The notes below the pieces were generated by a model, which saw only the letters and a program-made list of their open reading frames with translations, searched no databases and was not told where the DNA came from. The translations under genes and the position numbers were made by a program. From positions 188,501 through 252,500 of the forward strand of contig NZ_UAVP01000009.1 of NCBI RefSeq assembly GCF_900446695.1: DNA of 64,000 bases. Reading direction: 5' to 3'. The stretch is from Capnocytophaga sputigena (GTDB lineage Bacteria; Bacteroidota; Bacteroidia; Flavobacteriales; Flavobacteriaceae). The number at the start of each line of letters is the position of its first letter. Within the stretch, counting starts at the first letter, position 1. This document shows positions 51,262 through 60,669 of the stretch, piece by piece.

Positions 51262-52245
51262 TTAATTTTTATCTTCAACTAATACCGACATTCCCGGTCT
51301 TAAATCCTTTATTTTTTGAGTAGGGTAGGCTTTGATAGCAAAAGTTTTCTTGTCGAAGTCGCCTTTGCTTTTGGTGGCTGTCCAAGTGGCAAAATCAGCT
51401 TGTACGGCTATGTGTTTTACTTCCATTTCTATCTCCTGATTGCCAAGGGCGGGTACAATACCTTTGAATTTAGTACCTATTTTGAAGTCTGCCATTTTAT
51501 CTTCGCGTATGTTGAACACTACCCACTCGTCCTGAGTATCAATGAGGTTCATCACAGGGTAACCCGCATTTACGATTTCGCCTTCGTTGGGGATAATGGT
51601 TTGTATCTCGGCATCGGCAGGAGCGAACACTTTAGCACCATCTTTATAAGCATTTACCTCAGTAATAACTCCTTGTGCTTGGGCGACAAGCGCTTGAGCA
51701 GCGGTTTTATCCTCTACACGAGCCCCGTTTTTCGCCATTTCATATTGTGATTTGGCTGCTTCGGCTTGTTTTTGAAGGGCAACCATTTGGGTATAAGCCT
51801 CATCTTTCTTTTGGGCAGGCAATACCTTTTCGTTATAGAGGTTGCTCACACGCTGATAGGTTTTCTCAGCGAGTTCAGCGGCAGCTTGTGCTTGTTGCCA
51901 TACATTGTAAGCCCCTTGAATTTGTTCGCTACGAGCACCGCGTTGTGCTTTGTCAGACTGCGCTTGTGCAGCCAAACGAGCTGCTTCGGCTTGTGAAAGT
52001 TTGGCATCGAGTTCGGTGCTTTCGAGTTCCAAAAGGAGGTCGCCTTTGTGCACTTGGTCGCCTTCCTGCTTGTAGATAGCTTTCACTCTACCAGGTACTT
52101 TGGGTGCAACATTGATTTGTTTAGCTTCTACCTGACCTTGCAAATATACAGGTTCGCGGTTACTAAAAAAGTAAATAGAAAGAATGAGTACTACCGCAAA
52201 AACGGCAATAGTGATAATAAGTCCGGTGATGTTTTTCTTTTTCAT
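51262..52245 (-). CDS. HlyD-family periplasmic adaptor (membrane fusion protein)
   Basis: 327 residues: one N-terminal membrane helix (GLIITIAVFAVVLILSIYFF), lipoyl-type half motifs APKVPGRVKAIYKQEGDQVHKGDLLLELES and AKVFAPADAEIQTIIPNEGEIVNAGYPV around a helical hairpin, and a C-terminal beta-barrel ending LRPGMSVLVEDKN. Links an inner-membrane permease to a TolC-type channel. Follows the TolC gene by 45 nt; the cognate permeases are likely those at 39571-41896. Confidence 0.92.
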   Translation of the reverse strand: MKKKNITGLIITIAVFAVVLILSIYFFSNREPVYLQGQVEAKQINVAPKVPGRVKAIYKQEGDQVHKGDLLLELESTELDAKLSQAEAARLAAQAQSDKAQRGARSEQIQGAYNVWQQAQAAAELAEKTYQRVSNLYNEKVLPAQKKDEAYTQMVALQKQAEAAKSQYEMAKNGARVEDKTAAQALVAQAQGVITEVNAYKDGAKVFAPADAEIQTIIPNEGEIVNAGYPVMNLIDTQDEWVVFNIREDKMADFKIGTKFKGIVPALGNQEIEMEVKHIAVQADFATWTATKSKGDFDKKTFAIKAYPTQKIKDLRPGMSVLVEDKN

Positions 52246-52290
52246 TGTTTATTTAGTTAAGAGTTAAGAGATAAGAGTATTTGTGTCGCG

Positions 52291-53703
52291 CTACCTTACT
52301 TGTTCGCTGAATTTATCGCTCATTCCGCAGGTCTCAAGGAGCTGGGCGAGGGTTTTATCCATTTCAAAAAGGGCTTGGTAGCGTTTGATTTTAATAGAAG
52401 CCAAATAAAGGTTGGCATCAGCTACATCGGTGGAGGTGGAGAGACCTTCGGCGAAAGCCTTGTCGCGGGCACGTACGAGTTCTTCGGCAAAACGCAAACT
52501 CTCTTCTAAGCTGAGGTATTGTTCGCGTTGCTTTTCAATCTCGGTGTACTGTTTTTTCACTAAGGTTTGTACATCTTTTTCGGCTTGTGCAGTGATGAGC
52601 TCCACACTCTCACGCATTGCTTTGGCTTGGGCTATCTTGTTCTTGTCCTGCAAACCGTTGAAGAGATTCCACTGCAACCCTACGCCTACTACCCAGTTAT
52701 CGGGTTCGGTTAAGGGGAGGTTTTCGCTCCACAAATATTTTTTGCCTACTACGGCTACATCGGGTAGATAAGCAGCTTGTTGTGCTTTTACACTTTGGGT
52801 AGCCATTTGGGCTTTCAGTTTGGCTTGCACAATCATAGGGTAGTGCTCTTTGGCTTGCTGTTGGTAGTACTCAAGCGATTGGAGAGGGGCTACCTCAAAA
52901 AGTTCGGTGGTGAGGGCAGTGAGTGGTTGCTCGGTAGTACCCATTACACCATATAGAGCCGTTTGCGCTAATTGTATATCCTTTTCAGCCGCCATTACCT
53001 CACGCTCAGCATCGGTAACCGCTTTTTTAGCTTGCAATACTTCTACGGAAGCAATCATTCCGTTCTTTTCGAGTTTTTGAGCGTTCTCGTAGTGATGTTG
53101 CGCTGTTTCAAACGACTGTTTTCTCACCGCTAAGGCTTTTTGAGCTAACTGTACTTGAAAATAACGCTCAGCCAACTCACTAATGAGGGCATTTTCGGTT
53201 TTTTTGGTTTCTACAGTAGCTATTTCGGTGTTGAGTGCACTCACACGATTACCTACGCGCACCTTTCCGCCAGCAAATAACACCCATTTGGCATCGGCAC
53301 TCACTTTCCAGATGTCCTGCTCTTGGAATTTATAACGCCAATCTTGGGCAAAGAGAGGTTGCACCCTGCCGAGTAGCGGGGCAAATAGCGGACGCATAGG
53401 AGCGGGTACTTGGGAGGCAAAGCCTTGCAAACCGTTTTGTATGGGTGCTTTATAGTCGTTGAAGCTGAGGTAGAGCGGGTCGGCGAGGTGCATATAGCTC
53501 GCATTGACGCTCAATTGGGGCAAGTATAGCCCGCGGAACGACTTGCGGTTATAATCGGCAGCTTCGGTTTGTTTTTCAATGCCTTTGAGTTTTTGGTTAC
53601 CTGAACGCATCTGGCTAAGGGCTTCATCAAATGAGAGCGATTGTGCTTGTAATGAAGCTGTTAGACCTATAGCGAAGAGACATAATAAAGTGTATTTTTT
53701 CAT
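52291..53703 (-). CDS. TolC-family outer-membrane efflux protein
   Basis: 470 residues from the ATG complementary to 53701-53703; signal peptide KKYTLLCLFAIGLTASLQAQ. Long helices with the two-fold TolC pattern (SLSFDEALSQMRSGNQKLK, EKNGMIASVEVLQAKKAVTDAE) and a barrel strand NWVVGVGLQWNLFNGLQDKN. The start at 53733 would add ten residues before the signal peptide and is rejected. A minus-strand TAATTTTG at 53738-53731 may be its -7 box. Confidence 0.92.
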   Translation of the reverse strand: MKKYTLLCLFAIGLTASLQAQSLSFDEALSQMRSGNQKLKGIEKQTEAADYNRKSFRGLYLPQLSVNASYMHLADPLYLSFNDYKAPIQNGLQGFASQVPAPMRPLFAPLLGRVQPLFAQDWRYKFQEQDIWKVSADAKWVLFAGGKVRVGNRVSALNTEIATVETKKTENALISELAERYFQVQLAQKALAVRKQSFETAQHHYENAQKLEKNGMIASVEVLQAKKAVTDAEREVMAAEKDIQLAQTALYGVMGTTEQPLTALTTELFEVAPLQSLEYYQQQAKEHYPMIVQAKLKAQMATQSVKAQQAAYLPDVAVVGKKYLWSENLPLTEPDNWVVGVGLQWNLFNGLQDKNKIAQAKAMRESVELITAQAEKDVQTLVKKQYTEIEKQREQYLSLEESLRFAEELVRARDKAFAEGLSTSTDVADANLYLASIKIKRYQALFEMDKTLAQLLETCGMSDKFSEQVR

Positions 53704-53832
53704 AAAAGAAAATATTTTATTTTGATGGGGCAAAATTACAGCGTTTTTCTGAGGTAGAAGAATAAATAAAGTAGAATGTTTTTAAGATAGATTAAAAAAG
53801 GTGTTAGATGTCAGGTATCAGGGGATAGGTGG

Positions 53833-55080
53833 CTAATGAGTGACAACTAACTTCAATGCTTTTTGAGTGGCTTCAGTAATTTTAAAGCGCTCGTCCAAAC
53901 GTTTGCCTACTACCCACACAATGTCTTCTCCGCTGCACAATAACCATTGGTTTTCACGTGCTACCTGACTGTATTTTTCATCAATAAAAAACTTGCTGAG
54001 TTTCTTCTTTACTCCCAAACCTATGGGATAGAAAAAGTCACCTGTTTGTTTTTGTCGGAGAGTGAGGGAAGCGGTGAGTTTATCGGCATCGATAAAGGCA
54101 ATATTGGGGTCGCCTTTAGTGAGGTTGAATGGGGGAGTAAGTTCCTCATAAGTAAGTGTAGGAGGAAGACTTTCAGCAGTGAGTTCTTTTAGCCAAGCAC
54201 CTTTACTATCTTTCACAAGAGAGTGAGTAGCGGAAAGGAGTTGTTTGCCCGCTTCGGCATTGAAGAGGAGATTTTTTAGGTCTTTTACATTGCCAAAACC
54301 ATAAGGATAGAAGAGTTTGTGAAGCACCAAATCTATTTCGGGAGCTGTTTGTAGTTTTTCGGTATTTACAAATATAGGTTGAGTACCTTCAAAACAAGAT
54401 TTTCTCCATTCTTCTATATAAAAATCAATAAATCGCGCCGATTGATGTAAATATTCTTGCGTTTGGTTGAAATTCTCTAAATAATTAGGGTGTACCAGAG
54501 CCATTTGTGGAATTATCTCGTGCCGAATAACATTACGTACGTATTTATTGCTCGCATTACTGCTGTCCTCACGCCATTGTAGTTCGTGAGCTTCAGCATA
54601 ATCGTATATCTGTTGGCGTGACCATTGCAGTAGCGGACGCACAATTTTATCGGTTTGCTGTGGGATACCTAACAGTCCGTCCAAACCACTACCTCGCGAG
54701 AGGTTTATCAAAAAAGTTTCGAGGTTATCATTTGCGTGATGTGCCGTAGCAAGGGCATCACAATGATGTGTTTCTAATAGCTCATAAAACCACTCATAGC
54801 GCAACTCACGGGCAGCCAATTGAGTGTTAAGTTGGTGTGCTTTTGCATACTCTTTAGTATCAAAACGCTTTACTTCCAGTGGGATGCCGAGCGTTTTAGC
54901 AAAGTTGCGCACAAAAGCCTCATCGCCATCGCTTTCCTCCCCGCGAAGTTGGAAATTGCAGTGGGCTAACAATAATTCAGTACCGTGAAAATGTAGCAAA
55001 TGCGTGAGTACCACGCTGTCAATACCGCCACTAATGGCAACGAGTATTTTTTTATTTTTTAGCTGATTTAGGGTGTTCAT
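53833..55080 (-). CDS. tilS: tRNA(Ile)-lysidine synthetase
   Basis: 415 residues. The PP-loop ATP site ILVAISGGIDSVVLTHLL is at the N-terminus, with LLAHCNFQLRGEESDGDE and ALATAHHANDNLETFLINLSRGSGLDG, all TilS hallmarks; C-terminal tRNA-binding parts end with LSKFFIDEKYSQVARENQWL and VWVVGKRLDERFKIT. It makes lysidine at C34 of tRNA-Ile2, an essential reaction. Confidence 0.95.
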   Translation of the reverse strand: MNTLNQLKNKKILVAISGGIDSVVLTHLLHFHGTELLLAHCNFQLRGEESDGDEAFVRNFAKTLGIPLEVKRFDTKEYAKAHQLNTQLAARELRYEWFYELLETHHCDALATAHHANDNLETFLINLSRGSGLDGLLGIPQQTDKIVRPLLQWSRQQIYDYAEAHELQWREDSSNASNKYVRNVIRHEIIPQMALVHPNYLENFNQTQEYLHQSARFIDFYIEEWRKSCFEGTQPIFVNTEKLQTAPEIDLVLHKLFYPYGFGNVKDLKNLLFNAEAGKQLLSATHSLVKDSKGAWLKELTAESLPPTLTYEELTPPFNLTKGDPNIAFIDADKLTASLTLRQKQTGDFFYPIGLGVKKKLSKFFIDEKYSQVARENQWLLCSGEDIVWVVGKRLDERFKITEATQKALKLVVTH

Positions 55081-55117
55081 AGGGCAGTTTTATCGACATT
55101 AGTTTCTTTTTTACCTC

Positions 55118-55957
55118 TTAACTAACTCCAAACCTCGCACTTGTATTGAGTTTTCCTATCAAACTTTTTGCTACCTCACAAGGATATGCTTTTTTCCTAT
55201 ATTGGCGAATAGGCTGTATCCCCACTATGCTATTCGTAAAGAAAAGTTCATCGGCTTTTTGGAGTTCAAAAGGCGAAATAGAAGTCTCTACCACCTCGTA
55301 ATCTTTGGTTTTACCAAGGGTTTTGATGAGCATCTTGCGGGTGATACCATTCAGAGCACCATCGGTGAGAGGGGGAGTTTTGAGGGTATTGCCATTTACT
55401 ACAAACAAATTGCCGTCGAGCATTCCTGCAATACTCTTGTTGCTGTTGAGCAAAATACAATTCTGATAGTCGTTTTCATCGGCAAAAATGCGCCCTAATA
55501 CATTCACATTACGGTTGAGGTGATTTACATTAGCAAGCAAGTCGGGCTGTACGAAGAAATCTTTGAAGAGTTCTACCTCATAGGGCTCTTCATTTAGCAC
55601 GTAGAAAGGGTTTTCAATAACTTTGGTTTCGATAAGATAGTCGATTTCATTAGAAGTTCCCTCTTTGCGGAAGATGCTCAATCGCACTTTTGCAGGTTTA
55701 GCTTCTATTCCATTGGCTTTTATGAGGTTGAGTATTTCTTCTTCAAGGTATTCCATAGCAAAACTCATCGGAATATTCATACGCAAAATGCGCATACCAG
55801 CCATTAGGCGGAGGTAGTGTTCTTCCCAAAAGATGAGTTTTTGGTAGCTGTATTTACAAAGGTCGAATACGCCATCACCATAGCGAAAAGCGCGGTTGTG
55901 AATGGTGAGAATAGGGTCAATCTCACTGATAATATTGCCGTTATAATTTATTTTCAT
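55118..55957 (-). CDS. Class IV aminotransferase homologue lacking the PLP lysine
   Basis: 279 residues with the fold-type IV pattern: NRAFRYGDGVFDLCKY at the N-terminus and FVVNGNTLKTPPLTDGALNGITRKMLI near the C-terminus, as in aminodeoxychorismate lyase and branched-chain aminotransferases. The lysine expected in the S-x-L-K-T-x-N element is missing: the site reads NVNHLNRNVNVLG. The conserved Glu of the next motif is also changed (IAGMLDGNLF where a Glu is usual). The rest is well kept. So it is probably catalytically altered, or binds a ligand without Schiff-base chemistry; calling it pabC or ilvE is not justified. Located after tilS on the same strand. Confidence 0.8.
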   Translation of the reverse strand: MKINYNGNIISEIDPILTIHNRAFRYGDGVFDLCKYSYQKLIFWEEHYLRLMAGMRILRMNIPMSFAMEYLEEEILNLIKANGIEAKPAKVRLSIFRKEGTSNEIDYLIETKVIENPFYVLNEEPYEVELFKDFFVQPDLLANVNHLNRNVNVLGRIFADENDYQNCILLNSNKSIAGMLDGNLFVVNGNTLKTPPLTDGALNGITRKMLIKTLGKTKDYEVVETSISPFELQKADELFFTNSIVGIQPIRQYRKKAYPCEVAKSLIGKLNTSARFGVS

Positions 55958-55994
55958 TATTACTTTTTAAAGTCTAACACCTGAAACCTAATAC

Positions 55995-56381
55995 CTAATT
56001 TGCACCTATTTTAGCTTTGAGGTCAGCTATTTGCAATAGCCATAATTGTTTAGCTTCTTCAATTTCGTCGGAGGGGGCAAAATCGGTGATAGCAAGAGAT
56101 ACCTCTTGAGTGAGGTCATTCACTCTAATTCTAATTTCAAAATAAGTTGTAGCCTCTTCATCTTCTTTCCAATGAAAACGAATGTGGTCATCTAATTTTT
56201 GGCGTAGTAGTTGGGCAGTTTCTTCAAAGCCATTCCACACAAAAGTATAGGTATCATCGTTGGCACGTACATCATCGGCATACCACGAAGCGAGTCCTGC
56301 GGGAGTGGAAATGTACTGGTAAATCAGTTGAGGTGAGGCATTTACAGTCACTTCCAATTGATATTTTTCTTTTGTTTGCAT
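55995..56381 (-). CDS. SRPBCC/START-like domain protein
   Basis: 128 residues from MQTKEKYQLEVTVNASPQLIYQYISTPAGLASWYADDV, the N-terminal pattern of AHSA1-like START domains; ends with a long helix (AKQLWLLQIADLKAKI). A single hydrophobic-ligand cavity domain of unknown ligand. The start at 56381 is preferred over 56417, where 12 non-homologous residues would be added. Confidence 0.8.
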   Translation of the reverse strand: MQTKEKYQLEVTVNASPQLIYQYISTPAGLASWYADDVRANDDTYTFVWNGFEETAQLLRQKLDDHIRFHWKEDEEATTYFEIRIRVNDLTQEVSLAITDFAPSDEIEEAKQLWLLQIADLKAKIGAN

Positions 56382-56478
56382 AGGCGATAGCAGTTTATTG
56401 GGCGCAAAGTACAACATTTTTTTGAAATAGCAAAATTTTAAATAGTTAGGTAGTAGCCTATATTTTATTTATCATTAC

Positions 56479-56508
56479 TTGTTAGTTGATAATTTATTTG
56501 TACTTTTG
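56479..56508 (+). promoter_or_regulatory. Promoter of the 56557 gene
   Basis: TTG (56479-56481), 19-nt spacer and TACTTTTG (56501-56508), 48 nt before the ATG at 56557. An in-frame TTG that could be misread as a start is the -33 box itself. Confidence 0.65.
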
Positions 56509-56556
56509 TGGCTAAATTTGTCAATTTTTCAGTATAAAAGTAGTAAATTAGAAACA

Positions 56557-57324
56557 ATGAACAAGCAATTTGTAAAATGGATGAGCATTTTTCTGCTCTT
56601 ACCCTTAGGAAGTATCGCTCAAAATCTCCCTTATGATACCCCTGCTTTCAAGGCAATTGAAAAAAAACTCAAAATCAATAAACGGCAGGTCTATTGGGAT
56701 TTCTATACCACACAAGTAGTACAAGGTGATTCTTTAAATCAGCTTATTGTTTTTCCACTTGTTAAAAGGGAACAAGGTGCTATGAAATTAGATTTGTATG
56801 TGGTAAACTACCACACAGCTAAACAAAAAATAGAATTCTATTACAAAGGTGAAAACCAATGGACTATAGCTGAAGATACCTCTTTGCGAGGCTTAGAAAT
56901 AGTGCCTACCCCTCAGCAGCTCAACAGCAAAACGCCTGCTTATCAACTTAGAGCATTCTTTTCCAATAGTGTACGTTACAACCCTACAGGAAGAGAGGAG
57001 TTGATTTGGTTGATATCCAAAGGTAAAAACTTTTATAATATATTCACTGCCAATGTAATGAGTTATTCAGGAAAGATGGAAAGTGGTGAACTTAGCAATG
57101 GGCATATCCCTTGCAATGGCAATAAAGAAGAAATTACCAGTCATTTTACTATTTTGCCCCATAAAGTACACGGTTTTTTTGCCCTAATGGAACATCGTTC
57201 TACTAAGCAAATACGCATTATTCCTGATGCTGAAGGCTTTTGTACTGAAGAACTTTCAAACCAGCAAGAGGCGATGATAGAATGGCAATACAACAAAAAA
57301 GAAAAACACTACAAACCTAATTAG
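56557..57324 (+). CDS. Exported protein of unknown function
   Basis: 255 residues with a signal peptide (FVKWMSIFLLLPLGSIAQ). The mature part has strand-rich sequence (RQVYWDFYTTQVVQGDSL, AMKLDLYVVNYHTAKQK) and two Cys residues about 45 apart (IPCNGNKEE and GFCTEE) that might form a disulfide. Probably periplasmic. No family recognised. Confidence 0.65.
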   Translation: MNKQFVKWMSIFLLLPLGSIAQNLPYDTPAFKAIEKKLKINKRQVYWDFYTTQVVQGDSLNQLIVFPLVKREQGAMKLDLYVVNYHTAKQKIEFYYKGENQWTIAEDTSLRGLEIVPTPQQLNSKTPAYQLRAFFSNSVRYNPTGREELIWLISKGKNFYNIFTANVMSYSGKMESGELSNGHIPCNGNKEEITSHFTILPHKVHGFFALMEHRSTKQIRIIPDAEGFCTEELSNQQEAMIEWQYNKKEKHYKPN

Positions 57325-57335
57325 CAAGTTAGTAA

Positions 57336-57366
57336 TTGGCAAATTGCCAAATTATTACTAACTTTG
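57336..57366 (+). promoter_or_regulatory. Promoter of the 57393-58576 pair
   Basis: TTG (57336-57338), with a 20-nt spacer and TAACTTTG (57359-57366), 26 nt before the ATG at 57393. The nominal longer frame from 57336 would begin in this promoter. Confidence 0.65.
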
Positions 57367-57392
57367 CACGCTCAAAAAAGACTTACATCATT

Positions 57393-57872
57393 ATGCCACG
57401 CATTTACTATAGAGAAAAGAAACTACACGATGTACCCCTGAAAAACGAGGTCATTACAGTTGAATTATTTGATAAAATTATAGCACTCAGCGCCTTTATT
57501 CCCGAAGATGCGCTTCAAATTTTTGAGCTCCCTCAAAAAAAATCTACCTTTGCTTTTTGGAAAAACGATAAACCTTTCAAGCACGCCGTTGTTTGGAATA
57601 CTGAAAAACCTCATACTACTTATGAATACGGCGATTTCTACCTCCCTAAAGCTATCGTTTTCTTCGATGTGAAAGATGCTTATTTCCCATCCGATTACTA
57701 CTTTATAGTAAATATCGACGGACAGTTAGAACTCGGTTATAGCCGTGCAGGTGCTAGTACTGCTTGGTATGAACAACCTCAATTGAGGCATAAAGTTACT
57801 AGCCCTAAAATCATTAAACGATTTGAAAAAAGCATTCAAGCTCTTTACAACTATTTAACCAAAAATCAATAA
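57393..57872 (+). CDS. Uncharacterised cytoplasmic protein, 159 residues
   Basis: Starts MPRIYYREKKLHDVPLKNEV. Mixed strands and helices (FIPEDALQIFELPQKKSTFA, AIVFFDVKDAYFPSDYYFIV), no signal peptide. Its TAA overlaps the next ATG (TAATG), so the two genes are translationally coupled. Family unknown. Confidence 0.62.
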   Translation: MPRIYYREKKLHDVPLKNEVITVELFDKIIALSAFIPEDALQIFELPQKKSTFAFWKNDKPFKHAVVWNTEKPHTTYEYGDFYLPKAIVFFDVKDAYFPSDYYFIVNIDGQLELGYSRAGASTAWYEQPQLRHKVTSPKIIKRFEKSIQALYNYLTKNQ

Positions 57873-58576
57873 TGGGTTTTGTCGCTACTATCCCCTTTTG
57901 GGCACTCTGTATAATAGTGGGACTCTATTTTTTCAAAAGAAAACCCAATAACAACTTGCGCTATAGCAGTCCGCGCTATATGCCTGAAAAGCGAAAGCAG
58001 TATATCGCTAAATTAAAGAAATACGTAGGGGTAGTATCAGTATCTATAGGGATATTATTTTGCCTAACTTTTTCCTCATTTCTACTTTTAGAGTTGTTGG
58101 ATACGCCTCATTCTTTTTATGAAAATTTATTTCTCTATACCCAGCAACATCCTTTTATAATCTACCCTACTGCAGTAGGATTTTTGGGATGGTGTCTAGC
58201 CCTATATTTTTATGATAGTCGAAATATTAAATACTTACAAAAGTTATTAGAAGAAATGAGTGATGCTGATTATGAGCGTTTCACCCAAATGATGCAACTG
58301 ATGAACTTCGCCCAACGCTATTCGCCTTTTGTGGTGATTTGCCAAGGGAAAGCCTACTTTATGTCAAATCTTAGTGAGGGAATTCCGCTTACCAATATAA
58401 CACACTTAAAATGGACGCATCGCTCAGAGTGTCACAGTCGTTCAAAAAAAGGTAATACGCTAATAGAAGAAGCTCATATTTATACCCGCCAACAACCCAA
58501 TACCCCTATTACTGTAACGATGCCCAAAGAGCAATACCGCTTTTTAGAGCGCGCTTACCGCGAGGTGAATTGTTAA
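57872..58576 (+). CDS. Membrane protein of unknown function, three predicted helices
   Basis: 234 residues. Hydrophobic segments: MGFVATIPFWALCIIVGLYF, VSIGILFCLTFSSFLLLELL and FIIYPTAVGFLGWCLALYFY. A soluble C-terminal region follows (LEEMSDADYERFTQMMQLM, PITVTMPKEQYRFLERAYRE). Coupled to the preceding gene, hence probably acting with it. Confidence 0.65.
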   Translation: MGFVATIPFWALCIIVGLYFFKRKPNNNLRYSSPRYMPEKRKQYIAKLKKYVGVVSVSIGILFCLTFSSFLLLELLDTPHSFYENLFLYTQQHPFIIYPTAVGFLGWCLALYFYDSRNIKYLQKLLEEMSDADYERFTQMMQLMNFAQRYSPFVVICQGKAYFMSNLSEGIPLTNITHLKWTHRSECHSRSKKGNTLIEEAHIYTRQQPNTPITVTMPKEQYRFLERAYREVNC

Positions 58577-58583
58577 TTATTAA

Positions 58584-58613
58584 TTGTTAATTGTCAATTG
58601 TTTTGTACCTTTG
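58584..58613 (+). promoter_or_regulatory. Promoter of mnmG
   Basis: TTG (58584-58586), 19-nt spacer and TACCTTTG (58606-58613). The 108-nt leader to the ATG at 58722 contains no other obvious signal. Confidence 0.65.
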
Positions 58614-58721
58614 CCGCCTGAAATTATAGTCAATTGAAGATGGTTGGCAATTTTTTTGTTGCTACACTGATAATCACTCCCATTACCCAATTGACAAATC
58701 GAAAAATCAAAAAATCGACAA

Positions 58722-60593
58722 ATGTTTACAACAGAATATGATGTGATAGTAGTAGGCGGAGGGCACGCAGGTGCTGAAGCTGCTGCTGCTGCTGCCAATA
58801 TGGGCGCACAAACCCTTCTTATTACTATGAACCTCCAACATATAGCCCAAATGAGCTGCAACCCCGCTGTGGGAGGCATCGCCAAAGGACAAATAGTGCG
58901 TGAAATCGATGCACTGGGCGGCTATATGGGTATTATTACCGATAAAACGGCTATCCAATTTAAGATGCTCAACCAGTCCAAAGGACCTGCGATGTGGAGT
59001 CCGCGCGCTCAGTCCGATCGTATGCGATTTTCCGAAGCGTGGCGCTTACAGTTGGAAAGCCTCCCTACTCTCGATTTCTTCCAAGGTATGGTAAACGACC
59101 TGCTTATCGAAAAGGATAGGGTAGTGGGGGTACGCACTTCTTTAGGGGTTACTATCAAAGCCAAAAGTGTGGTGCTCACCAATGGTACTTTTCTCAATGG
59201 GGTGATGCACATAGGGCTCAAACAGTTCGGTGGCGGTCGTGTAGGAGAACCCGCTGCCTATGGGCTTACCGAGTGTCTTGTGCAACACGGTTTTGAAGCT
59301 GGTCGTATGAAAACCGGTACACCACCTCGTGTAGATGCTCGTTCTCTCGATTTTACCAAGATGGTTCCTCAACCAGGTGATGAGCATCCTCAAAAATTCT
59401 CTTTTTCTTCAGAAACCAAACCTCTTGCTGTACAAAAAGATTGTTATATGACCTACACCAGCGAGCGCGTACACAATATCCTTCGTACGGGCTTTGACCG
59501 CTCGCCTATGTTTCAAGGAATTATACACGGCGTAGGTCCTCGTTATTGTCCTTCAATCGAAGATAAAATCAACCGTTTTGCCGATAAAGAGCGTCACCAA
59601 ATATTCGTAGAACCTGAAGGCTGGCATACGGTCGAAATGTATGTCAATGGTTTTTCAACCTCTTTACCAGAAGAAGTGCAATATGCTGCCCTTAGTCAGG
59701 TGGCAGGCTTTGAGAAAGTGAAATTCCTCCGCCCTGGTTATGCCATCGAATACGACTATTTCCCGCCTACCCAACTGAAACATACACTCGAAACAAAACT
59801 CATAGAAAACTTATACTTCGCCGGACAAATCAATGGTACAACGGGTTATGAGGAAGCTGCCGCTCAAGGACTGATGGCGGGTATCAACGCTGTGCTAAAA
59901 GTGCGCGAACGCGAACCTTTTATACTAAAACGCGATGAGGCTTATATAGGAGTACTCATCGACGATCTTATCACCAAAGGTACCGAAGAGCCTTACCGTA
60001 TGTTCACCTCACGTGCCGAATACCGCACTTTGCTCCGTCAGGATAATGCCGATAGCCGCCTTACTCCTCTGGGATATGAAATAGGTACGGTAAGTGAAGA
60101 GCGTTACCGCGCTTGGGAAACCAAAAATCGCAAAGTAAATGAGTTCATTACCTATATAAAGGAATTGAGCGTTACTCCCGATGAAGTGAATCCTATTCTC
60201 GAAAAATACGATTCATCACCAATGAAACAAGGTGATAAACTCCAAAAAGTACTCTCACGCCCCGATGTAACCCTCGCCGATTTTGAGTCTATAGACCGCA
60301 TCGCAAGCTATATAAAGGAAAATGACCTTAATGAAGAAGAAAAAACTTGTGCTGAAGTAGAAGTTAAATATGCAGGTTATATAGAAAAAGAACGCAATAA
60401 TGCCGATAAACTAAATCGTTTAGAGAGCGTGCGTATTCCCGATAATTTTGATTACGACAAAATCATTTCTCTCTCTTTTGAAGGACGTGAAAAACTAAAG
60501 AAAATACGCCCAACAACCCTTTCTCAAGCCTCTCGTATCAGCGGTGTTTCTCCCGCCGATATTAGTATTCTATTGATATATATGGGAAGATAA
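58722..60593 (+). CDS. mnmG: tRNA uridine-5-carboxymethylaminomethyl modification enzyme MnmG (GidA)
   Basis: 623 residues. FAD-binding VIVVGGGHAGAEAAAAAANM at the N-terminus, then MSCNPAVGGIAKGQIVREID, CxTPxRVD-type region MKTGTPPRVDARSLD, FAGQINGTTGYEEAAAQGL and RAEYRTLLRQDNADSRLTPLG, all GidA motifs. With MnmE it modifies U34 of several tRNAs. The length is typical and the start is the only one before the Rossmann motif. Confidence 0.96.
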   Translation: MFTTEYDVIVVGGGHAGAEAAAAAANMGAQTLLITMNLQHIAQMSCNPAVGGIAKGQIVREIDALGGYMGIITDKTAIQFKMLNQSKGPAMWSPRAQSDRMRFSEAWRLQLESLPTLDFFQGMVNDLLIEKDRVVGVRTSLGVTIKAKSVVLTNGTFLNGVMHIGLKQFGGGRVGEPAAYGLTECLVQHGFEAGRMKTGTPPRVDARSLDFTKMVPQPGDEHPQKFSFSSETKPLAVQKDCYMTYTSERVHNILRTGFDRSPMFQGIIHGVGPRYCPSIEDKINRFADKERHQIFVEPEGWHTVEMYVNGFSTSLPEEVQYAALSQVAGFEKVKFLRPGYAIEYDYFPPTQLKHTLETKLIENLYFAGQINGTTGYEEAAAQGLMAGINAVLKVREREPFILKRDEAYIGVLIDDLITKGTEEPYRMFTSRAEYRTLLRQDNADSRLTPLGYEIGTVSEERYRAWETKNRKVNEFITYIKELSVTPDEVNPILEKYDSSPMKQGDKLQKVLSRPDVTLADFESIDRIASYIKENDLNEEEKTCAEVEVKYAGYIEKERNNADKLNRLESVRIPDNFDYDKIISLSFEGREKLKKIRPTTLSQASRISGVSPADISILLIYMGR

Positions 60594-60630
60594 AGTATTG
60601 CTAATTTAGGATTATTCAAAATAATTTTCG

Positions 60631-60638
60631 TACCTTTG
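60631..60638 (+). promoter_or_regulatory. -7 box of the TonB-dependent receptor gene
   Basis: TACCTTTG, 31 nt before the ATG at 60670. A TTG is not found at the ideal distance, so only half of the promoter pattern is seen. Confidence 0.5.
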
Positions 60639-60669
60639 CCTCCGTTATTCTAAAAACAGAGATACGATA

